Shown here: piece after piece, positions 35,733-47,335 of the stretch
Position numbering within the stretch: the stretch's first letter is position 1
Layout: each line of letters opens with the position of its first letter
NCBI RefSeq assembly: GCF_040712315.1
Contig: NC_134015.1
Location: 53,359,464-53,423,463, forward strand
Reading direction: 5' to 3'
Length of the DNA stretch: 64,000 nucleotides
Source of the DNA: Castanea sativa
Lineage: Eukaryota > Streptophyta > Magnoliopsida > Fagales > Fagaceae
Position numbers and translations under genes: made by a program
Notes under the pieces: model-generated
Told to the model about the DNA's origin: nothing
Databases searched by the model: none
What the model saw: the letters and a program-made list of their open reading frames with translations, nothing else

Positions 35733-36440
35733 ACAAAGAGGGGAAAAATGGGCCAATAGTCATAATTGCTCAAGAATATAGTTAGTAGGTATTGTTTCGA
35801 AAGTTAATATAATACTAACATCTTGAATCTAAGAGAGTCGATTTTGGGCCAAAATCAAGTTTCAAAGACTCGATTTCCATGGTCTATCACGTCTGACGTG
35901 ACATTTTATCCACATGGTGTTCACCTGAAAATCGAGTTTTAAAGACTCGATTTATAAACTAAAAAAATTTCAAGTCTCTCCCAAAAAAAAATAAATAAAT
36001 CCCAGAAACTTGGGTCACGCGCCTAGGTCTCGCGGCCTGAGTCGCACCGGCTGGGTCGGCAGCGATGGGCCTGTGGTGGCTGAGCTTGTGCAGGAAGCAG
36101 ATGGAGAGGTAGTGAGGAGAGAGACATGGAGAACAGATGCACAAAGGAAATGAAACTAAGAAAAAAAGAAGGAGAAGGAAAATAAGAAAAAACAAAGTGA
36201 AAGATATAAATCGAGTGTCAGATTCTCGATTTCCAGGTGAAGTCCACGTGAAAAAAATGTCACATCAGACTTGATCCAACCATGAAAATCGAGTATTTGA
36301 GACTCGATTTATAGACCCAAAATCAAGTCTCTTAGACTCAAGATGTTAGTAAAAAAATATAGTTTATAAACAGTACCTACTAATTATAATGTTTAAAAAT
36401 TAATGTTAAATTCCCGTTTTGGCACAAAAAGAAAAAAAAA
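35733..36440. mobile_element. 708-bp inverted-repeat element, probably Mutator-like
   Basis: The flanks carry an identical 11-bp sequence, ATTTGTTTCAG (35722-35732 and 36441-36451). The arms are inverted copies: TAGTAGGTATTG...CTAACATCTTGAATC on the left corresponds to the reverse complement of the right arm near 36320-36400. The arms contain repeated AAATCGAG / CTCGATTT words. The interior, about 36000-36120, is GC-rich (GCGCCTAGGTCTCGCGGCC and on) unlike its surroundings. No transposase is encoded. The element lies about 550 bp upstream of the DUF616 start codon. Confidence 0.75.
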
Positions 36441-36679
36441 ATTTGTTTCAGTTTTTCTACTTTGGCCTTTTTTTAATAAAAAGTGGCTTGTAAATTATGG
36501 AAAGCAACACGAAAGCACACATATATTACGTTTACAAGATTGAAAAACATATATTTGTTGCAGTGGTCACTTCATAGGTATACGTGTTTGTGAGATATAG
36601 AAGGCAATGGTCAGGGTTTAAGTCTCTGGAATAAAACTTCACACTCATATACTCTTAAATTATGATAAAGTAGAATTTC

Positions 36680-37215
36680 AATATTGTATCAAAATAAGAT
36701 TGAAAAGCATGATTTCAAAACTTTACCAAAACGTCGATTTGAAACTATCAAAATAAGTAGAATGTATGCATTACTTTCCTGTTCTTACTACTGGCCTAAA
36801 ATGGAATTGAATATTGAGTTGTATGTGAAGACTTGTCTAGTTTGCCAGCAAGACAAGGGCTTAACTCAAAAGAAAGTAAGTTTGCTGCAACCTCTTCCTA
36901 TACCAGAAAGTCCATGGGTTTTGGTTTTAATGGATTTTATTACTGGTTTGCCAAAAGTTAAGGGGATGGATTCAGTATTTATAGTGGTGATCGATTCTCA
37001 AAATATGTTGTTTTTATAGTTGCACCAAGTACATGTATAGCAAAGGTAGCAGCTGATTTGTTCTACAAAAATGCGATGAAATACTTTGGGTTACCTCAAG
37101 ATATTGTAAGCGATAGAGACTCTCGATTTACTGATCGATTTTAGACTGTTAGTTTGGTCTGATGGGTTTAGAGTTGAAATTTTCTACTACTAATCACCCA
37201 CAAACAGATAGGCAA
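36680..37215 (+). pseudogene. Ty3/gypsy integrase fragment
   Basis: The frame from 36684 gives a zinc-binding H2C2-type tail (YYWPKMELNIELYVKTCLVC, then QQDKG) followed by the integrase core start (LQPLPIPESPWVLVLMDFIT, GLPKVKGMDSVFIVV). A one-base loss after VVID shifts the frame; the continuation reads FSKYVVFIVAP, KVAADLFYKN, KYFGLPQDIVSDRDSRF, and after a stop and another shift LKFSTTNHPQTD. The core aspartates are recognisable. The fragment ends abruptly where the next, oppositely oriented, element begins. It is not functional. Confidence 0.85.
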
Positions 37216-37219
37216 ACAA

Positions 37220-38482
37220 AAAGAATCAATGCTTCTTGCCCTCACGACCATGAAGGTAATCCTCCTCGTAGGAAAAAGACTCACTAGGAGGAGTTTTTGA
37301 CCTGGGTCTGTAACTACTACCCTGGGTGTCCTCAGAAGAAGGGTTAGAAAAGGAGGGAATTCGCCTTCGCCTTTCACGGTGCAACTTCTTCTTCAGGGGG
37401 TCAATCTCCAACTACATGGCCTTAGCATTTTCCTCGTGAAGAATTCTACTTCCACCTCATGAATGACTCCTACTAGTGTGCGCTATATGCACACTGCCTT
37501 CTCGTTCTCTTTCCTATTCAAGATGCAGGAACTGATCTTCACGCTGGGACCCCATAGACTCTGCATGGTGTGGACCTGAGCTTACCATAATGTTAACCTT
37601 CCTAGAACACAAAATTCCCCATAGACAACGCCAATTGTAAGGTCACAATTTACACCTGACCCCAAAAGTAAAAATGAGATAGGCACAAAAAGCTCAATAC
37701 AATGAAATTTATAGAGAGTAGGCTTGAAATCTAAGTTCTAGTGATGTTGGATAACAAGAGTGATGAGCTAAATTGCAACATCATACACACAGGACTGTTT
37801 ATGTAACAGAAATTGTCCTCGGACACAACCCAATGATGATTGATATTCTCTTTCACTCTTTCAAAGATAGATTACAATTATGGATGCAAATGTGTACAAT
37901 ATTTTATCTCTTTCGTCTCCATTCTCCCTTTTTAAATGTCTTCCTTTGCCTTTTATATCATCCTCCTTCTTCTCCCCCATCCTCCACGTATAAATTAGAT
38001 TCCTAATTTAGATACTTGTCTCATCAACCTATCCCTGAAGTCTTTTGAGGTAGCTGTAAGGCTGAACCCTAATACTCAGGCATCACTTCCCCATTAATGC
38101 GATCAGAGAGTTAGTTACAGAGCATTCAATGCGGTGATAATAACTTTATCCCAGATATTTTGTAACCCTTATTCTTATCTTCTACATCTACCATGCTTAT
38201 CCTTACTTATAGGATTTCCTAGAATATTGCCTTTGGACGTCGGGCAACCTTTCTCTATCTCGGCTTTAATTAGCCGAGGACACACTCTTCCTCAGATCAT
38301 CTTCTTGGACAACCTTACTTTGACCTTGCATTTTCATCCATCAGCAATATCCCTTGGGCTAACATTCCCACATCCTCGGACCATTTAGTGTCCTCAGATT
38401 GGGCCTTTAACCCAACACACATTCCTGATTGGGCCTCAGATTGATCCCAGGAACACCCTGGGATCAACGTGGCACCTCCATT
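37220..38482 (-). mobile_element. Ty3/gypsy 5' LTR, primer-binding region and gag start
   Basis: Read on the minus strand, an LTR of about 0.85 kb (roughly 38482 down to 37637) ends at TTACA and is followed by ATTGGCGTTGTCTATGGGGA, a typical tRNA-primer-binding region of plant gypsy elements. Beyond it comes a gag-like segment with EIDPLKKKLHRERRRR and RPRSKTPPSESFSYEEDYLH. The gag frame breaks off near 37220 at the junction with the integrase fragment. The outer LTR border is approximate and no second LTR is in the window. Confidence 0.65.
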
Positions 38483-38496
38483 ATAAATATGTATAT

Positions 38497-38893
38497 GAGT
38501 TGGGTTTAAGTTACACCTAGTGTAACTCTAAACAATGTTACACCACCTAACAACTTGTTATTTAATTCATATTTTTAAAATCTCACTATTGAATTACATG
38601 TTTTATATGTTCTTAACATTCATGTCATTTTTCATGTCAATTGGATATTATTATTATTCAATTCATAAACTCATCTTTTATGCATTATTTTAAACTACAA
38701 AAACTTAAATTTTAAAAATTGATTGATGAAATGACTATTAATCTTTAATTACCTTGAAATTTTGCAAGTATGAAAAATATACGAAGATAATATAATCTGA
38801 TGGTGAATTTGTCAAAATTCGCATTCAATTAAAAAATATTTAATGATGCAATATTGCTTAGAGTTTATACCAGGTGTAACTTTAACTCAACTC
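38497..38893. mobile_element. MITE with about 45-bp inverted repeats
   Basis: The left end GAGTTGGGTTTAAGTTACAC and the right end, reverse-complemented, GAGTTGAGTTAAAGTTACAC, match at most positions, and similarity continues through ACTCTAAACAATGTTAC / ACTCTAAGCAATATTGC. The interior is AT-rich and non-coding. The flanks are TA-rich, so the target duplication cannot be resolved. Confidence 0.65.
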
Positions 38894-39167
38894 TCTCTAT
38901 ATATATATTAGAAATTTAAAAGAATATATAGATTGAGCTATACTTCCATTGTGTTGTTTGTTATTGATTTCAGTTTTCAATAAAAATTTGAAAGCAAATA
39001 TTTATTTAATTATATACTAAAGTTCAGTATGAAAAACTATTGATTTGGAATTTAATTTTTTTTCTTTCGAAAATGGAATTTAGTGATGTTATTATAATTT
39101 CTATTGGTAATTTAATTTTTGCTATGGTTTTTTGTTTAACTTGCTTCAAACTCTTTTCCCATCATGT

Positions 39168-39275
39168 GGATTCTGGTTAGTTCAACTAGTAAAAATTTGT
39201 TATGGTTAAATAAAGATTTGTAGTTCATCTCTGCCTATACTAAAAACTGATTGATATTTTGATATGATCTTTGCC
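39168..39275 (+). mobile_element. tRNA-derived SINE, copy 2 (truncated)
   Basis: It shows the same words as the copy at 17.3 kb: TTCTGGTTAGTTCAACTAGT, a degraded B box (TAGTTCATCTCTGCC), then AAAAACTGATTGATATTTTG. The 3' half after GATATGATCT is missing or diverged. It lies 370 bp upstream of the HGH1 start. Confidence 0.55.
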
Positions 39276-39647
39276 CCAATTTCAAATTTTTTGCCCCTAT
39301 AAAAAAAATCATCAGTATTATACCTCATAGGTTAGAGACCCATTCAACTTTAATAATTGATTTAACCCTCTAAAAAAAAAATCATTGATTTAACATTAGA
39401 ATTATTATTTATTTAATAAAATATATTTAAATACTCCTATGTAATAATTATTAATTAATTAAATAATAACTGGCCAGTTTTAATCCGCCGCTCGAGCTCG
39501 ATAATGTCCCTGGGAGAATATTGGAAATTTGAAATCAGATTTTAAAACAAATACGGCGTCGTCACCAAGTAGTTTTATAAATCATTGATAGTTCGATACA
39601 TCTTTTTGTCTCTCAGAACCGCAGAGAGTCTACAAACAGAAAAGAAA

Positions 39648-42600
39648 ATGGCGACTGAATTTGAGGAATTAATCGGCTTTCTCTCATCTCCATCCCCTCA
39701 AGTAAGCTAAACCAAATAATTTCCAACCAACCAAACAGACCCCAAAAATTTGTAACAACCTTATATTATCTTATGTTTGTGTGTGTGTAGATTACAAAGG
39801 CAGCTGTTGATATAGTTCGGGGATTAACAGGCTCAGAGGATGGGTTGAAGTCTCTTGCCCACTATGCCAACGTCGTGCTACCGTCTCTGTCTCGACTTTT
39901 AGCAGGACCTAAGGTAAGAGCAATTATTAAGTAGCAAACACCTTAAGTTTAAATTTTATTATCATGGTCTCACGTACGGTTACGCAAAATATTTCACAAC
40001 TGTTTGAGATTTGATAGGACCCATTGTGACTAGCAAGTGGTGTAAGTGGTGAGTTATGTGAGAGTTATGTTGTTTGATGGGTCCATACAACAATGTGATT
40101 GAATTAGAAAATTATTCCTAAGACCAAGCATTACTCAAACTACACTTCACAGTTCCTGTTTTTCATAATAATGGGATAGAGGGCAAGTTTGTGGGTTCAA
40201 GATCAATTGGCTGTGTTTGTAACTTATTAATAGGTATAGAATAGATGGCTATAGAACTTGGGTGTTTGATTTGGTGCCAAGACTAACTTGTTGTGTTGGC
40301 AAATTGGAGTGATGTAGTTTTGGTTTGATATATAAATGTAGGAGGTGTCAGAGCCTGCAGCAGAAGCTCTTGTGAATCTTTCACAAGACACGGATCTAGC
40401 GCGGAAGATGGTTGAGATGGGAATGGTTAAAATTGCCATGGAAATTTTGTACAAGCCAGAGTCTGGCATTAGTAAGTTGTTGGTTATGCTACTAGTTAAT
40501 CTCACACAGTTGGATGCTGGTATTGCTTCTTTGCTTCAGGTGTGTTTTTGTGTAGTTCATTATGTGATATGCCAGTTATTTTTGCAGTTTGTATCGAAAG
40601 AAATTGTAAAGCATAGTTTTCGAATCAAATTGCAGTCTACCAAAGCATTTTCTGCTATTTTTGGTGAAGCATAGCAATTATTTATTTTTCTTGTTAGTAG
40701 TGCATGATTATATCATCCTGTGCCTTGAAATATAAAGATATCTCTTACTGATTGTGGGAATTCTGCTTCTTGTTAGACTGAAGATGAGAAGATGAACGGG
40801 CTGTATGTTATGAAGCTTGTGAGATCATTCTGTAGATCTTCCAGTGAAACTAGCGGTTTGTTTTCATTTTTTTTCAACTCAAGTTGTTTATATGAATGTA
40901 TGATTTTAGATGAATAAACTTTGTTCCATGTGGTGGTGCTATATCTGAGTACTGGTAATACTCCCAGTTGGTACAGAACACAACTATGGAAGAGAATAAG
41001 CATAGTTATACATAGATAATACTTGATTTTTCCACAAAAGGTTTCTAGAGTTCCTAGACCACTAGGTTATTGTTTCAAGCCAATTAAATCTTGACAATGT
41101 CTTAGAAAGTATTAAAAATTCTAAATTTTCTTACCTCATTTTCTGGGCCTTATCTTTCTAGTTGAAGATTGCATGATTTTTAGATTTTTCCTCATTGAAG
41201 TTCACAGAAAAAGAGTACTGCTGTTTAAAAATGTTCTAATTTTATTGTCTTTAATGCTTTATTTTGTATTATAATTTTTTATTATTTTGGTTTGCAAATT
41301 TGAACTTTCCTTTTTTTACCCCACAGTGTTGGTCTGAGATTTTCATTGCATATCTACCAGATGATCTGTTTGAACATGTTGCCTCTATACTTGTAAACAT
41401 ATCAAAGCAGGAAGCAACAAGGAAACTTTTATTAGACCCTAACCGAGGGCTTCTGAAGTAGATCATTAGATAGTTTGATTCAAGTAGTCCATTGAGAAAG
41501 AAAGGGGTATGTTCCATAGAAATGACTAAAATTTTCTTAGACAACTTTTGAAATGGAATGTTTTTTTTTACTTTTAGCATGCATATTAGGGAGTATATAT
41601 TCTCCTTTTGATTAGTTACAATTAACAATGGAAGAAGCATGAACTAGAAAATGAATATCCTCACTTTTTGCAAAGTGTCAAGTAGCATTAATTTCAGCAT
41701 ATAATAGTTACAACAAATCATGACCCCCTGAAACTCTTGGGTGCTGTATAAGCAAACCTGTCTTTTTTTTTTATATAATCTTGTAGTTTGAAGTTGTGCA
41801 TGATAAACTCGATGCATGTTTAGGATACATAGTCCTAAAGTTACCTGGTTTTTTTTTTATAATTTTTTATTTTTTAAGTAAGATTTTATTGATAAAAAAG
41901 GAAATGGCAGCCATACATAAAAGTATATAAATCTAAAAATTCTAGTAAGCTAGAGAAAGAATGACCACTCATACTAGCCATCCACTCATATAAAGTGTGC
42001 AAAGAGATCAGCATCACTGCCAGAATAGTTCGTTCAATGTCTTCAAATGTTTGGCCGTTTCTTTCCCTCCAAATGATCCACATTATACAAAGAGGGATAG
42101 CATTCCAAATGTCCCCATTACGATGTCTAGCAAATCACCCCTTCCAACAAGCCAATAAATCCACCACTCTCTTAGGCATATCCCAATTCACCCCAAATAA
42201 AAAATGAACTAGCGCCCAGAGTTCTCTGGCCATAGAGCAATGTAACAATAAGTGATCAACGGAGTCTCCATCTTGCTTACACATACAACTCCAATTAACT
42301 AAAATAGCACCTCTCTGTCTTAGATTTTCAGTTGTGAGAATCTTCCCTAAAGTGGCTGACTAGATCCCAAAAAAAAAAAAAAAAAAAGCCTACTTTGAGA
42401 GGAGTTTTTACCTTCCATATACTCTTCCGTGGAAAATCAGTGACACCCCCACCATGCAGCACTTTATAGAATAACTTGACTTCAAAGAGCTTGCTTCTTC
42501 CAACAGATATTATCTTCTTCTCTCCTTTGAACCTTTATAGAATAATCAGAGAAAGGAAGTTTGTCATCATTCCTTGCTCCCAATCAAGCAAAGCTCTATA

Positions 42601-45361
42601 AAAGGAAATGTCCCATACAGTCTGATCCACCCTCCACCTCATTAAATCTGCTACTGTAACATCTATCCTATAAGCAATAGTATAGAGCCTGAGAAACATC
42701 TCTTTTAGAGTTCTATCCCTGCTCCAGGAAAGTTTTTTTTAGTCTTAAAGTTACCTGGTGATAAAATAAATCATGTATAGAATATAGATACATCTAAATG
42801 TGCTGATCCCACAGATGCTACATTTTAGTGGCTGTCTTCTTCTGTAATGGTAAAGTCTTTGTCTACCAAGGGCAAGTGTGGGTTTCAGTATAGTGAAAAA
42901 ATGATGAAGTGCAAGATTGTATTCAAACCACCTCAGGAGTCAGGACCCCACCTGGGTGACCGGGACTGATTCATGATCTTGAGTTAAAAATTCTTGAAGA
43001 CTTTGAAGTGGGATGGCCAAATGAACCTGGCTATTTCTGATCAACTTTGGCTTGGCTTGTTAAGAGGCTTTCTCCACCTTTTAAAAAGGCCAAGCTTAAG
43101 CAGAGATAGCTTTTACATACAGTTTGACAGCAAACTCCTTTGCGATAGTATTTCCAAGAAAATAATAATCTGTAGATATATTTAGAACTAGTAAATTATG
43201 AGAGGGCATTTACCTTCTGTTGGGTCATAGATTGGGTGAATAATGAGCTTGGTTCAGCTTGTGGAACTTGAGCAAGTGTGTGTAACAAAGCTTTCTGTGG
43301 CCACATTTGCGCAGCCAACATCAATGCCTATTCAACCAAATTAAGCTCTAATAGTCCCCTGATTAGCAGCTTATGTGAAGTAAGATTTTTTTTTTTTTTT
43401 TTGCTTACAGGTTTCTGGAACTATTCGCAACTGTTGTTTTGAAGCTGAGAGCCAGCTACCAAATTTACTTTTAATATCAGAGTTTCTTTGGCCAGCTTTG
43501 CTTCTACCAGTTGCTGGCAACAGGGTAATTTTTCTCTCTTTTCCTTCTTTTTTGTAATTGTTGGTGTGCTCTGTGCTTTTTATGCACAGAGAAGCCTTTT
43601 GGTATATATATCATTCTTACTTATAAAAAAAGGGTAAATTTTCTTTCTTTTTTCACTTTTCTTGACTCTATAAAGCATTCATATTTTATTAAATTGGTTA
43701 GGAAGCACTTAACTCTTTAATTAGTTAACTATTAGAAATATGGGCGAAACTTTCTAATTTTTGAAATTGCTGTGGTATTGCTTTATATCCAATTGTACCC
43801 AATTACATTACTTCATTTGTTTATAAATAGTCTTCAATGATTTAGTTCCATGGATGCAGAAAGAAGGCCTCTTGTATCTTTTGCTCAAGTAGAAGCCCTC
43901 TAGTATCTTAATGCCATTTTTGTGGACTTGAAGCATGTAATTACTCAAAACAAAACTTAATGATCATGATTCATTGCTATACAACCTTGCAATATGGAAT
44001 ATTTTGTCCTGTGAAAACATAAGAATGACAGTATTTTAAATTGATAAAAACCATATAGTTATATACTTTATTTTGCTTTACCTTCTTCAATCATTTCTTT
44101 TAGAATATGCTAATTCTACAAATTTAAATTGGTTGTATCATTACAGGGTTTACTGAAAACTTCTTTTATAATTACAAACAGTATTTACTCTTCTTTTTGG
44201 ATTCCATTTGCAATCTTCAACTCTTTCTTTTTCTCCCTTTCGCTTTTTGGAGTACACTAATAAGTTGCTTTCTTTTCCATCAACCTGGTGAATTGTTCCC
44301 AGATTTATAATGAGAAGGACACATCGAAAATGCCACTTGAGCTTGGGAGTGCACTCTCGATTGAGCGTGAACCAGTTACGGATCCTGAAATTCAAGTCCA
44401 AGTACTAGAGGCTATATACTTGATCACATTACAGGTCAATTAAGGACCATCAATTTTTCCTTTTCAGATGAAATATGTCAGTATATTTATCTATATAGAT
44501 TCTACCAGCATATAAAATTGTCTAGAACACCACTTCAACTATAAAACTCAGACATCTATAAGAAAAAGTTATTATTATTATTTTTCCAGTGTTCCAACAA
44601 GAATATGTGGAGCTTTTTTCTCTTACTGCTATTGTGAGATTCGAGCTGATATATAGTTGGTTTTACATTTTAATAGTCTCAAGTTATTGGCTTTTTAACA
44701 AAAATCGTCAATAAATCTGAAATGGCTTCATTACTTGCTTTTAAAATTTAATCCCAAGAATAATGCATTATTATATATTTATTTTGACATTTTAAATTTA
44801 AAAGATTAGGCAAAAATTTTGGTTGCAAGCTCATTCCCAGCATCTGCTAGTGAAGTGGTTCTCCTATTGTGCTATTTTTGTTAAGATAATGCATAATATG
44901 AATCCTTGGAGCTCTATATGACCAGCCTATGTGGAATGGCTATAAATGTAGGCATCATCCTTATTTGGAGAATTCTGGATGCTTTCCAAGAAATTCTAGT
45001 TTCATTGTCCTTGCTGATTTCTAGCTTGTTACAACCCACTGGCAAACAGTAATGCTCAATCCATTCTTTAATATATTTTCAGGATGCAGGTCGAAGAGCT
45101 TTTTGGTCTGTCAATGGACCAAGAATACTTCAAGTGGGGTATGAGGACGAGCAAGACCCGAAAGTAATGGAAGCCTATGAGCGAGTTGGTTCCTTGGTAT
45201 GCAAATTTCTCTCCCCCCACCCAATCTTTCCCTTCATTCATTGCTGTTGCTTCTTCATATGCATTTCAGTACTGCTACTAATATTAATTTGCCATCTAAT
45301 TGTTTACCAGCTGGTTGATAACAGTGGCACAGAAGAACCATCCACTGAGAAATCAAATTAG
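39648..45361 (+). pseudogene. HGH1: HGH1 homolog with two in-frame stop codons
   Basis: Nine exons: 39648-39701, 39791-39913, 40342-40539, 40777-40855, 41361-41506, 43411-43524, 44303-44434, 45083-45196, 45311-45361. All are in phase with GT-AG borders, giving a 336-codon frame, the usual plant HGH1 length. HGH1 is an armadillo-like protein that in yeast and human helps fold elongation factor 2 with the TRiC chaperonin. Recognisable segments are LIGFLSSPSPQ, EALVNLSQDTDLARKMVEMG, FEHVASILVNISKQEA, FEAESQLPNLLLISEFLWPA, LGSALSIEREPVTDPEIQVQ and AFWSVNGPRILQ. In exon 5, codons 185 and 189, Gln in the conserved K-Q-I-I-R-Q-F-D, are both TAG (41459-41461 and 41471-41473), so translation would stop at 184 residues. 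No other defect is seen. It is either a young pseudogene, a null allele, or a sequence error. An L1 LINE sits in intron 5. Confidence 0.85.
41849..42740 (-). mobile_element. L1-type LINE fragment in HGH1 intron 5
   Basis: An 892-bp insert bounded by AGTCCTAAAGTTACCTGG (41831-41848) and AGTCTTAAAGTTACCTGG (42741-42758), an 18-bp duplication with one mismatch. The plus-strand T-rich left end is the reversed A tail. On the minus strand the L1 C-terminal words MWIIWRERNGQTFEDIERT and LISLHTLYEWM are readable, with a degraded zinc-binding region further 5'. The single mismatch between the two duplication copies suggests a fairly recent insertion. Confidence 0.85.
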
Positions 45362-46385
45362 CAGTTGTTTATGTTCATTCATACATGAACTTAATGCTGG
45401 TATTGAAGGGTAATGCAATTCATACCTCAGTCATTTTATGGACATAGGTATCAGCATAACAGTTAGGAAGTTGTCCACAACATGTATTTTAGATATTTGA
45501 GGCAATTGCCATTTTTTAGTTTTTGAAGAAGTCTGCCTTATCAGTTTCTTTTTCTTTTTGGTTAGTCTTTTGTTTTTGCCCCTTACACTGGTTTGTGGTG
45601 TCCCTCAGACCAAACCCAGTGTTCTTTTTGGTACTTAAATTAAATACTATCTAAGATTTTGATCCACATGCATTTGTGTTGGTTTGGTGCTACACTTGGT
45701 TTTTTTTTTTTTTTGGTTTCTTCCATGTCATTCCCAATTATTATTTTTGATAATATATCATTCCCAAATTCCCAGTTAGTATAAAGAATCATTGCGACCA
45801 TATTATAGCCTTATTATTATAACTGATTTGGGTCTGGATCAGGCATCACTCATCTAATCAGCCCATATTGACTCATTAGTCTTTTGTTGTGTGTACCATT
45901 CGTCTTCAGGCCTGGCAAGTGAGTCTGATTGGGCGGGTTTGGGTATGACTCCTGCTTGATATTGTTTAAATGGATGGACTAAAACAAGTTGAAAACGTTA
46001 CTCATACCATGTCCTACTGGGTCAAACCAATCTGGCAATCTCTTATGACCCGAGCCAATGAAAAATGTTGGATAATACGTAAAACATTAAGTTTACAATA
46101 TGAAAATTAGCTTTAACGCCTTACAACCATTAAGTCCAATAATTAATTAATTGAAAAAAAATTGGATGTCATATTCCAAAAAAACTTAATTTGGGTTTTG
46201 AATAAAACAACAATTTTTTTTTAAATTTTTTTTTATTGAAAGCAATAAGAATGAGAGGTGTTGAGTGTTTTCTTATCTTGGTGTTAGTAATATTTTTGTG
46301 TAAGACCTCCATTACAATATGGAGGCATTGCAGTAGAGTTTAACCACCAAGTTCATAAAAGCATACGCATTATTAAAAAAATAAA
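45362..46385. other. HGH1 downstream region
   Basis: The HGH1 3' UTR is expected in the first few hundred bases. The remainder up to the MITE at 46386 is AT-rich DNA in which I see no coding exon or recognisable element. Confidence 0.45.
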
Positions 46386-46643
46386 GAGATTAAATTCTGT
46401 AAGAATGTGATGTAAAACTCATGTTTTATTTTTTAAATCTCAACATGCCACATCATTTTATTACATATTTAAAAGTTAACACAACTACACCCATATATAA
46501 ATCCAACTAAATTAGGAGTTTATTGAGATATTATTAGGCGTGGTAGGATGTATTGAATTTTAAATAAAATGTTGATATGTCAATCTTTTATTGAATGATG
46601 TAAAATATGAGTTTTACACTTCATCTTTACCAAATTCGGACTT
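46386..46643. mobile_element. Mutator-type MITE, copy 1, 258 bp
   Basis: The left end GAGATTAAATTCTGTAAGAA leads to GATGTAAAACTCATG, and the right end, reverse-complemented, has CCGAATTTGGTAAAGATGAA followed by GTGTAAAACTCAT. The 9-bp sequence AAAAATAAA is present immediately on both sides (46377-46385 and 46644-46652). A 9-bp duplication and inverted repeats of about 35 bp point to a Mutator-derived MITE. A second member of the same family is in the SBH intron at 60450-60728. Confidence 0.8.
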
Positions 46644-47070
46644 AAAAATAAAATAAAATAAAATCTGACTAATATTGTTTTTGATAGAAGCTTAAGTACT
46701 ACCAAGTCATCAATATATTATTGTCAAGAACTTAATAATCCAATGATCCTGCCCCAAAAAATGGCATACGACAAAAGCCAATATTCAATAATTTTCCGGT
46801 ATAAAGCTGTAAATTACCAATTAGAATCCCTCGCCAAAGCATTCAATTTCTACCATGTTATATTTTCTTTAATTTTGGCATACGTCATGGCGTGGCTGCA
46901 TAATAATGCCAATAAATTTCTCAAAAAAAAAAAAAGGTTAGGAGTATTTAATTAATTAACCCAAGCCCACCCAAAAAAAAAAAAAAAAAACCTTTTATGG
47001 AAAATCCATTAATTGCCTTTCAAAAAAAAAAATTCCATTAATTAGAATTTAAATTTAGTAATCAAATTCA

Positions 47071-47335
47071 CCGCCGAGAAAGAATCCCATAATTTTTAAT
47101 TACCGCCAAAAAAAAAATATTTTCCCGGGAAAATGAAAATCCCGTAAATTCCCGCCAAAGTAATGAAAAATTGAAAATCCAAGATTCACATTCCCCGCTC
47201 ACTTTATTACTATCAAATGTCTTCTTCTCCATTCTCAATTCTCAGTTCTCACTCTCTCTTTCCATTTCCATGCAAATTTCGAACCCAAGTCTCTAATCCC
47301 CGACCCGACAACCCTCCCGACCCGACTCGGAGAAA
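47071..47335 (+). promoter_or_regulatory. ORC6 promoter with E2F-type sites
   Basis: Three words match the plant E2F consensus WTTSSCSS: ACCGCCAAAA at 47102-47111 (minus-strand TTTTGGCGG), a perfect 16-bp palindrome ATTTTCCCGGGAAAAT at 47119-47134, and ATTCCCGCCAAA at 47148-47159. E2F control of origin-recognition genes at G1/S is established in Arabidopsis. The leader holds a short upstream frame, 47270-47296 (MQISNPSL), before the ORC6 ATG. Confidence 0.7.

Noticed and set aside
41458..41484. A tiny intron (GT at 41458 to AG at 41484) that would remove both HGH1 stops in frame
   Set aside because: It is 27 bases long, far below the minimum for plant introns, so it cannot rescue the frame by normal splicing.
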